Positions 40,983 to 46,175 of a stretch of 46,175 bases of DNA are shown piece by piece (the stretch's first letter is position 1; each line of letters starts with the position of its first letter). Source of the stretch: an uncultured Lachnospiraceae bacterium. Lineage in GTDB: Bacteria; Bacillota; Clostridia; Lachnospirales; Lachnospiraceae. The translations under genes and the position numbers were made by a program. The stretch lies in contig CAMWJC010000018.1 in NCBI GenBank assembly GCA_947174495.1, forward strand, positions 1-46,175, in the 5' to 3' direction. Below the pieces are notes generated by a model. The model made no database searches, had not been told where the DNA came from, and saw only the letters and a list, made by a program, of their open reading frames with translations.

Positions 40983-42320
40983 TTATTGCTTTCTAATAGG
41001 TCTACTATATCTACACTTTGGATAATTAGTACACCCGTAAAATCGACCATATGGTCCGCTGCGTTCACGCAATTTCCCACCGCAATCTGGACATATAGTT
41101 GGATCATACTTTTTCCTTATTGCAGACATATCCTGCGCTGCTTTTTCTTTTACTGCCGGATTATGATATGAACACTCTTGGCAAGTGCCAAGGTTAATAT
41201 GCCCAGCACCTCCATATGAAGTAAAATAACTTTCTTTTGCTATTTTTCCACAAAACTCACACTTAATCCAACGATTCCCTTCAGCATCTCTAACTTGTGT
41301 TTCCTGTTGCGAAAAATTAGCTTCCATATTACGCTTAAAATCTTCTTCTCTCTTGCGTTTTTCTTCCTTCTGCCTTTCTTCCTCCTCTTTCGGCTGCTGA
41401 ATCCTCTTATCATTTTCTTCAGGTTGTCGCTCGATTTCTTTACGCTTTCGTTCCTGCTCCGCAAGCATTTGTTTATAGCGTTCTTCTCTTACTCTCTCTT
41501 CCTCAATGCGACGTTCTCTTTCAGATTTCTGTTCGTTTTCAAATTTCTCTTTTGAAATATCTAATAAACTCTCTATGGATACACCATCAAAACATAGGTG
41601 ATTATCTATGATATTGACATTAGCTAATTTTTCTGAGGCAATTTCAATCTCTTTCCATAGACCATCTAGATTCTTTTCATAAAATACTGCACGGATGACA
41701 GCCTTCAAATAATCTGCTTCTCTAATTTCAAGCAACAGACAATATTTTTGTTTTTCCTGTAATCTCATAAGAGCTTCCGGATACTGTCCATTTGTTCCTC
41801 CATTGGAACTATCAACAATATACAAGGTCTCAATCCCTGACAGATTACCTGTTAACACATCCAATTTATCATCTACGATATTAGTTCTTGTCCTCCAATA
41901 TCGTAAGCCCAATTTCTTCTCTTTCGATAAGAATGTAAACTCTGGTTTTCTTTTTGTATCTTCTACAGTATCAATCGGAACACGAGATTCAATATCCGTT
42001 GCTTTCAGTTTATCATCCAGCCAACACTTTAATACAATCTTAGACTCAACCGATGTCTTACCTTCGGTAGGCATTGAACATTCATATTTTCCACTTCCTG
42101 TTTTCTCACGAAAATGCTGTTCACGAAGATTCTTATCTCCAGCAACTAAAATCAGATTTGTTCCGCATCCACATGGACAATATAATTCATTTTCTTGACT
42201 CTTCTCTCGAAGATCTTTTAGTTTCTCTGGAATATTAATCTGTTGTCCATTAATGATCGTATAGATTGTTTCTATTCCTATATATTTTCCGTTACATAGA
42301 GCAACTGTTCTTTGTGCCAT
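40983..42320 (-). CDS. CoiA-like protein with coiled coil and topoisomerase-type zinc finger
   Basis: 445 residues. The N-terminal region has a zinc-knuckle-like YCPCGCGTNLILVAG (Cys48, 50, 52), then EQHFREKTGSGKYEC and TSVESKIVLKCWLDDKL, the layout of CoiA-like proteins whose core is a PD-(D/E)XK nuclease; KRKPEFTFL would be the active-site strand but looks changed. Residues 255-335 are a highly charged coiled coil. CEFC/CQEC (354-383) forms a second zinc ribbon. CPDCGGKLRERSGPYGRFYG (from 410) with two later cysteines is a type IA topoisomerase C4 finger, which binds single-stranded DNA. The ATG at 42320 starts 7 nt after the Fic stop, with AAAGGTGG upstream. Confidence 0.7.
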   Translation of the reverse strand: MAQRTVALCNGKYIGIETIYTIINGQQINIPEKLKDLREKSQENELYCPCGCGTNLILVAGDKNLREQHFREKTGSGKYECSMPTEGKTSVESKIVLKCWLDDKLKATDIESRVPIDTVEDTKRKPEFTFLSKEKKLGLRYWRTRTNIVDDKLDVLTGNLSGIETLYIVDSSNGGTNGQYPEALMRLQEKQKYCLLLEIREADYLKAVIRAVFYEKNLDGLWKEIEIASEKLANVNIIDNHLCFDGVSIESLLDISKEKFENEQKSERERRIEEERVREERYKQMLAEQERKRKEIERQPEENDKRIQQPKEEEERQKEEKRKREEDFKRNMEANFSQQETQVRDAEGNRWIKCEFCGKIAKESYFTSYGGAGHINLGTCQECSYHNPAVKEKAAQDMSAIRKKYDPTICPDCGGKLRERSGPYGRFYGCTNYPKCRYSRPIRKQ

Positions 42321-42327
42321 ACGGTCA

Positions 42328-43452
42328 TCACCACCTTTGCACACCGTCTCCACATGGTTCGATTGCGAAGCGATACTTGCCTTTTCCGTACCCAGACACC
42401 GGCTCAATGATTCCGTGCTCTGCCATTTCACGCAAAAGTGCCGAGCTTCTTGTCGGCTTCAGGCCAAGTACCCGCTGAACATCTGATCTTCCGAATGTAT
42501 CCTCGAATCCTAAAGCCTCTTGTAATTTTTGAACATGAGAAGCAGTTTTTGCCGTGAAAGCCTCTTCAATGTTCACTTTTTCTTCTCCAATGTTCACTTT
42601 TTTAGAGTCAATGTTCGCTTTTTCCGGTTCTTTGAATGTCCCGCTGATGTGCAATGTCCGGTTATGAAGCGGATGATTCTCGCTCAGAAGGAGATTGCGG
42701 AGGAATATCTCAAGGAACTCCGTCGTCTCGTGAATGCCGTTTTTCAGGTCATTGTAATTTGCCCTGACCAGCGAATTCCGAAAATACCACGCATTCTCGG
42801 CAAAAATGTTGTTCGTTATATCAAAGCCCAGCGTGCGCAGATACTTAATGAAGAATACTGCCGTTGTTCTGGTGTTGCCCTCACCGAATACATGGATCTG
42901 CCACAGTCTGGATACAAATACCGCAAGGTGGTGAATGATCTCATCCATTGAAAGATTTTTATAGGAAAACTTCTTCTCCTCCGAAAAATCATAGTCCAGT
43001 GTCGCCCGCAGCTCCGTGGCGCTGCCGTAGAGCACGGTCGCTCCATTCAGCACCCATTCCTTCTTCGTAATGTTGTAATCACGGATACGCCCTGCGTGGG
43101 AATAAATGCCAATAAACAGTTTCCGGTGAATGGAAAGATATTCGTTCGGCGTAAAGCTGAAGGCACGCTCGGAAAGAAGCGCGGCAATCCGTGCGGAAAC
43201 CTTGTCAGCCTCCTCGGTTCGGTCTGACACATCACATGTAGGATTTTCCTCGTAATAGGTCTGTAAAAGCTCATTTGCCTCTACAAAGGAAATCTCCCCC
43301 TCGATATTCCGGACGGCAGTATGCATCAGATATTCTGATGTTTTCAGTCCGTCAACCGCCTGCAGTCCAATGGCCGTATGCCAAGCGTAGCCCTTGTCCC
43401 GCTTTGCCGGTTCGGATTCTTTGATATATTCCTTAAATGGATCTTTGTTCAC
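42328..43452 (-). CDS. Fic family protein
   Basis: 374 residues. An N-terminal Fic_N-type region is followed by the Fic core (about 85-255) with IHVFGEGNTRTTAVFFIKYL, matching HxFxxGNxRT (His187). Fic enzymes transfer AMP or another phosphate group to a target hydroxyl. Residues 278-298 are three 7-residue repeats (KANIDSK, KVNIGEE, KVNIEEA). The C-terminal part (about 300-365; FGRSDVQRVLGLKPTRSSAL) is a winged-helix DNA-binding domain. The start is GTG at 43452 with AGAGGTG; it overlaps the stop of an upstream remnant by 4 nt. I could not see a clear (S/T)xxxE(G/N) inhibitory helix. Confidence 0.9.
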   Translation of the reverse strand: MNKDPFKEYIKESEPAKRDKGYAWHTAIGLQAVDGLKTSEYLMHTAVRNIEGEISFVEANELLQTYYEENPTCDVSDRTEEADKVSARIAALLSERAFSFTPNEYLSIHRKLFIGIYSHAGRIRDYNITKKEWVLNGATVLYGSATELRATLDYDFSEEKKFSYKNLSMDEIIHHLAVFVSRLWQIHVFGEGNTRTTAVFFIKYLRTLGFDITNNIFAENAWYFRNSLVRANYNDLKNGIHETTEFLEIFLRNLLLSENHPLHNRTLHISGTFKEPEKANIDSKKVNIGEEKVNIEEAFTAKTASHVQKLQEALGFEDTFGRSDVQRVLGLKPTRSSALLREMAEHGIIEPVSGYGKGKYRFAIEPCGDGVQRW

Positions 43453-43984
43453 TCTACATCACCTCTATGCTCTCTTTTTGTCCCTGCAAGAAATCTTGTA
43501 ATAATATTCAGCTTCTCCGCCATTCCTTTCCGACTTGTGTGATTGTTTTCTTTTACCAGTTCAATGATCTGCTCATTAATTTTATTTTGGGGCTCACTTT
43601 GGGGTTCATTTTGGGGTTCATTCCTATTCAAAAATCTGGATGGATCAGAATCTCCACAGTCACAGCCCGTCTGCCATCATCTGTAAAAAACCTTGCTTTG
43701 GGCGAACCATTATTCCGCAATTCTTCCTGAATGGTTGGAATACCTGTCGATTTTCCTTCGGATAAATCCAATTCTTTCAGAAATTCATCCAAACGTTTAT
43801 TGCGATAGCATCTGAAAGAAAAGCTCCCACCCTCTTCGATTACCTTTTGCGGAATAGAGCGATCTATGCTGGGAAAACTGATAATTCGGATCAACTCAGG
43901 CTCAATCTCAATCATAACTGACTGATAAGAATGATAATCTCTGTGATAAAATGCATCTACAACTGAGCATATAATCCCAAATAG
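43449..43984 (-). pseudogene. C-terminal fragment of an AlbA_2/RecG-like ATP-binding protein gene
   Basis: VVDAFYHRDYHSYQSVMIEI, RNKRLDEFLKELDLSEGKST and GIPTIQEELRNNGSPKARF are the typical GHKL-like C-terminal half of 'putative DNA-binding domain' (AlbA_2) proteins. The DNA-binding N-terminal half is missing. At about 43630, in a T run, the frame changes from HPDF-stop to a second piece with a degenerate repeat (NEPQ NEPQ SEPQ) and a winged helix (INEQIIELVKENNHTSRKGM). Its last stop overlaps the Fic start (GTGA). It may be the old operon leader of the Fic gene. Confidence 0.75.
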
Positions 43985-44011
43985 TTATTACCACACCTTT
44001 AATAAAAACTA

Positions 44012-46175
44012 TTAAACCGGTATCCCCTCCAGTCTTTCATCAAACCAATTAAATGCAAGCATAAGCATTAACATATCTGAATCATCAATTGTCTTCGCAT
44101 GTGCATCTATTCTAAATTTATTGATTGTGTCAATAAAATTCTCAAACTTAACCTTATCAATAAATAACTTCTCAAAAATTGACCAATTTTTCAGAATCAC
44201 ATGTTTTATATCCAAAAGATAAAAATGATTTTCAATCAAATCATTAACCTCTAAATCGTGAAGTCTCTCCCTTTCCCTTCGACTTGACTCCACAACCTCT
44301 AATAGTTTCCCCTTAACCTTTTTAGATCCATATTGCATTGTCATCTGAACAAGCATAATTTTACGCAAACGATCTTCTAACGTATTTCTCCTCATACTTA
44401 TGTTACTCCACGCTTGCTGCTTGGTAGTCTGTTTACCTTGAAGCTTGTGATTATTCTCTAGATATAATCTAACAGCATTTATAGTAATATAATAGTTCCC
44501 TTTATATTCTTTAACAATTCCATAACCCAGCAGATGCTGCATTTCTTTCTCTTTGTATTCAAGGTTCTTCTTCAACTCATCATTGCCATCAATAGCAAGA
44601 ATCTCAAGTAATTCATATTCACTAGGATACCAAATTTTAAGAACACCCAATATCATCTCTACATAATGAACAATTTTAGTATCATATTCCTTTTTCTTTG
44701 CATCATATTCATATTTTGATACCGAACATGGTCTATTAGCATTTACATTTGTATTAATTAAGCTACATATATGGCGAATCAAAAAAGGATGCCCGCCATA
44801 ATCTTCTGTTAATCTTGTGTATATTTCCTCTTCAAACGAAAGACCCATATATTTTCCAATATGTCCAATCATATCTCTTACATTACTTAAATCAAAAAGG
44901 CTTAAATATTCACTTGAAATCATAGAAAAAATAGGATTTTCTATTCCATTAACATAATCTTTTTCTATGCAAAGAGGATTTACACCAGCAATTAAAAAGG
45001 TAAAACACTCAGGCTCTTTTTGAAACACAGAACGAACAGTTTGCCAAAACATACAATAATCTTCACCAGATCTCCAATGTTCCTTGTCAGATGTTTTAAA
45101 GCAAATATGTTCAATTTCGTCAAACATTAGTAATACTCTTGTTCTTATTTTGTTGTTAATTTTTTTAAGGTTTTTTTCAAAAGAATCCGCTGCTTTCTTT
45201 TCAATATATAAATCCTCGTCTATTGTTAAATCTAATTCATATTTTTTAATTATCTCTTCAATAATATATTTAAGCAATTCGTTCCATCTTAACATATATA
45301 TGCCAGGATTTTGACAATCAATATAAATTGAGTATCCACTTCGTAAAATCATCTGCCTCTCTAATGCATAAAGCACCGATGTCTTTCCCGTTTTTCGTAG
45401 ACCAAAAAGACCGCTTTGTTCGCCCATTAAATACTTATCATATAGCTTTTGAATAAGCGTATTTCTACCATAAAAATACGCCTCAGTTTTCAGTGGAGAT
45501 TCAAGAGCAAACAAATCTCTGTTATAAAAATATCTTCTGAGTTTCGCACTAATGTCATCTTTCGAAATCCCATTATGCAAAATTTCATTATAGGTAAATG
45601 GAACAATTATTCTTGAATCCTTATTTGATGTATTAATTCCGTTTATCTTAGACTCAATATTAGGATCTTTACTAATCAGAAAAACGCAAACTTTATCAAG
45701 CCTATTATCAAATTCTTCTAATGTTTTATCTACAAAATCCAAAGTTCTGCTTTCAAACTCTGTGTATGGGGAAAATAATAACAATACCTCATTATATAAA
45801 TTATAATAATCTCGAAACTCTTTACCTGGTTGCAAAAAGTTAAATACATAAGATGTTGTTTTAAACATTCCCGCTTTAGAAAAGGTAATTTTAAAAAATT
45901 CCGATAATTGTTCTGCAACTTTTATCTCATCTTCATTACCACAAAGTCGCAGTCCTTTCTTTATACCTGTAGATTTTTTATAAACATCATCTTCATAATT
46001 TATTTGATTAAAACTATCTCTTACAAACGGATTAATCTCTAACTCTGTCGGCTCAGAATTATATTCCGCTTTGGTTCTTCCTAATGTAATAAATAAATCA
46101 TTCTCACTTTTAGTCTGTTTGTTTCCGATAAAACCTTTTTGATTTAATTTTTCTTTGATTATTACACATACATCC
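44012..46175 (-). CDS. STAND-like AAA ATPase (5' part beyond window edge)
   Basis: At least 720 residues; the frame is open to the window edge, so the start is not visible. The chain has an N-terminal region of about 230 visible residues that I do not recognise (ending FYNRDLFALESPLKTEAYFY). It is followed by a P-loop NTPase: GRNTLIQKL, Walker A GLFGLRKTGKTSVLYALE (about 45360-45412), and Walker B RVLLMFDEIEHI (about 45106-45141). A sensor-like FTFLIAGVNPLC and EDYGGHPFLIRHICSLI (winged-helix lid) come next. Two more helical regions complete the C-terminus (LEILAIDGNDELKK; EDRLRKIMLVQMTMQYG). The domain order (effector-like head, NTPase, helical sensor) resembles STAND NTPases used in bacterial immunity. 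Low-GC codon use differs from the window's housekeeping genes. Confidence 0.75.
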   Translation of the reverse strand, partial: DVCVIIKEKLNQKGFIGNKQTKSENDLFITLGRTKAEYNSEPTELEINPFVRDSFNQINYEDDVYKKSTGIKKGLRLCGNEDEIKVAEQLSEFFKITFSKAGMFKTTSYVFNFLQPGKEFRDYYNLYNEVLLLFSPYTEFESRTLDFVDKTLEEFDNRLDKVCVFLISKDPNIESKINGINTSNKDSRIIVPFTYNEILHNGISKDDISAKLRRYFYNRDLFALESPLKTEAYFYGRNTLIQKLYDKYLMGEQSGLFGLRKTGKTSVLYALERQMILRSGYSIYIDCQNPGIYMLRWNELLKYIIEEIIKKYELDLTIDEDLYIEKKAADSFEKNLKKINNKIRTRVLLMFDEIEHICFKTSDKEHWRSGEDYCMFWQTVRSVFQKEPECFTFLIAGVNPLCIEKDYVNGIENPIFSMISSEYLSLFDLSNVRDMIGHIGKYMGLSFEEEIYTRLTEDYGGHPFLIRHICSLINTNVNANRPCSVSKYEYDAKKKEYDTKIVHYVEMILGVLKIWYPSEYELLEILAIDGNDELKKNLEYKEKEMQHLLGYGIVKEYKGNYYITINAVRLYLENNHKLQGKQTTKQQAWSNISMRRNTLEDRLRKIMLVQMTMQYGSKKVKGKLLEVVESSRRERERLHDLEVNDLIENHFYLLDIKHVILKNWSIFEKLFIDKVKFENFIDTINKFRIDAHAKTIDDSDMLMLMLAFNWFDERLEGIPV

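Noticed and set aside
34886-44011. Insertion sequence or integrase to explain the island
   Set aside because: No transposase, integrase, att-like pair or terminal inverted repeats were found; the island is inferred only from gene content and breakpoints.

Overview
The window looks like a chromosomal segment of a spore-forming, flagellated member of Lachnospiraceae (Bacillota, Clostridia). The signs are BofA and YaaL (sporulation-lineage proteins), a short Gram-positive flagellin with its chaperone, several Lachnospiraceae-type domain families (DUF6240, DUF6171), GGAGG ribosome sites with frequent GTG/TTG starts, and moderate-to-low GC. I made all calls by reading the sequence; no search was run.

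Layout. (1) 1-3.2 kb: the 5' part of a TadZ/CpaE-like ATPase, bofA, yaaL, then a fliS-like chaperone and flagellin. 3.2-6.3 kb: a 1020-residue protein whose C-terminus resembles FliK and whose last codons contain the flagellin start. (2) 6.4-13.2 kb: glgB, a TPR/acidic/degenerate-ATPase protein, rsmA (ksgA) with a tandem-repeat insertion, tatD and tRNA-Lys(CTT). tRNA-Lys and tatD share overlapping, oppositely directed promoters. (3) 13.3-16.4 kb: a PAS-GGDEF-GAF-PAS-GGDEF-EAL protein of c-di-GMP metabolism. (4) 16.6-29.6 kb: a saccharolytic and housekeeping block. It holds an AraC regulator divergent from a cytoplasmic GH9 plus GH113-like pair, a 10-TM metal exporter, polysaccharide deacetylase plus DUF1624 acyltransferase, GH51 arabinofuranosidase plus DUF6171, MgtC-like protein, glutamine synthetase, and a secreted DUF5722 protein. 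(5) 29.7-34.8 kb: GNAT, C-N hydrolase, AAA_14/DUF4143 ATPase and a LysM lipoprotein. (6) 34.9-46.2 kb: an accessory island. It mixes intact modules (an XRE regulator, an MqsR/Panacea toxin-antitoxin pair, a Fic + CoiA-like + SWIM gene row, and a STAND-like ATPase running off the right edge) with many broken genes (PARG, GH28, GNAT, DUF3800, an ATPase and its partner, an AlbA_2/RecG-like protein).

How it works together. Region 4 would turn imported beta-linked oligosaccharides (GH9, GH113) and arabinosides (GH51) into sugars, with glgB storing glucose as glycogen; no sugar transporter is in the window. Region 6 reads as a defence and mobile-DNA hot spot with repeated insertion, deletion and decay. 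The most interesting signal there is a compact RNA gene at about 39,576-39,654, with its own promoter, three hairpins and a terminator, directly upstream of a decayed DUF3800 gene; it fits the published class of DUF3800-associated structured RNAs. The Fic/CoiA-like/SWIM row and the STAND-like ATPase are the best candidates for undescribed immune or stress systems.
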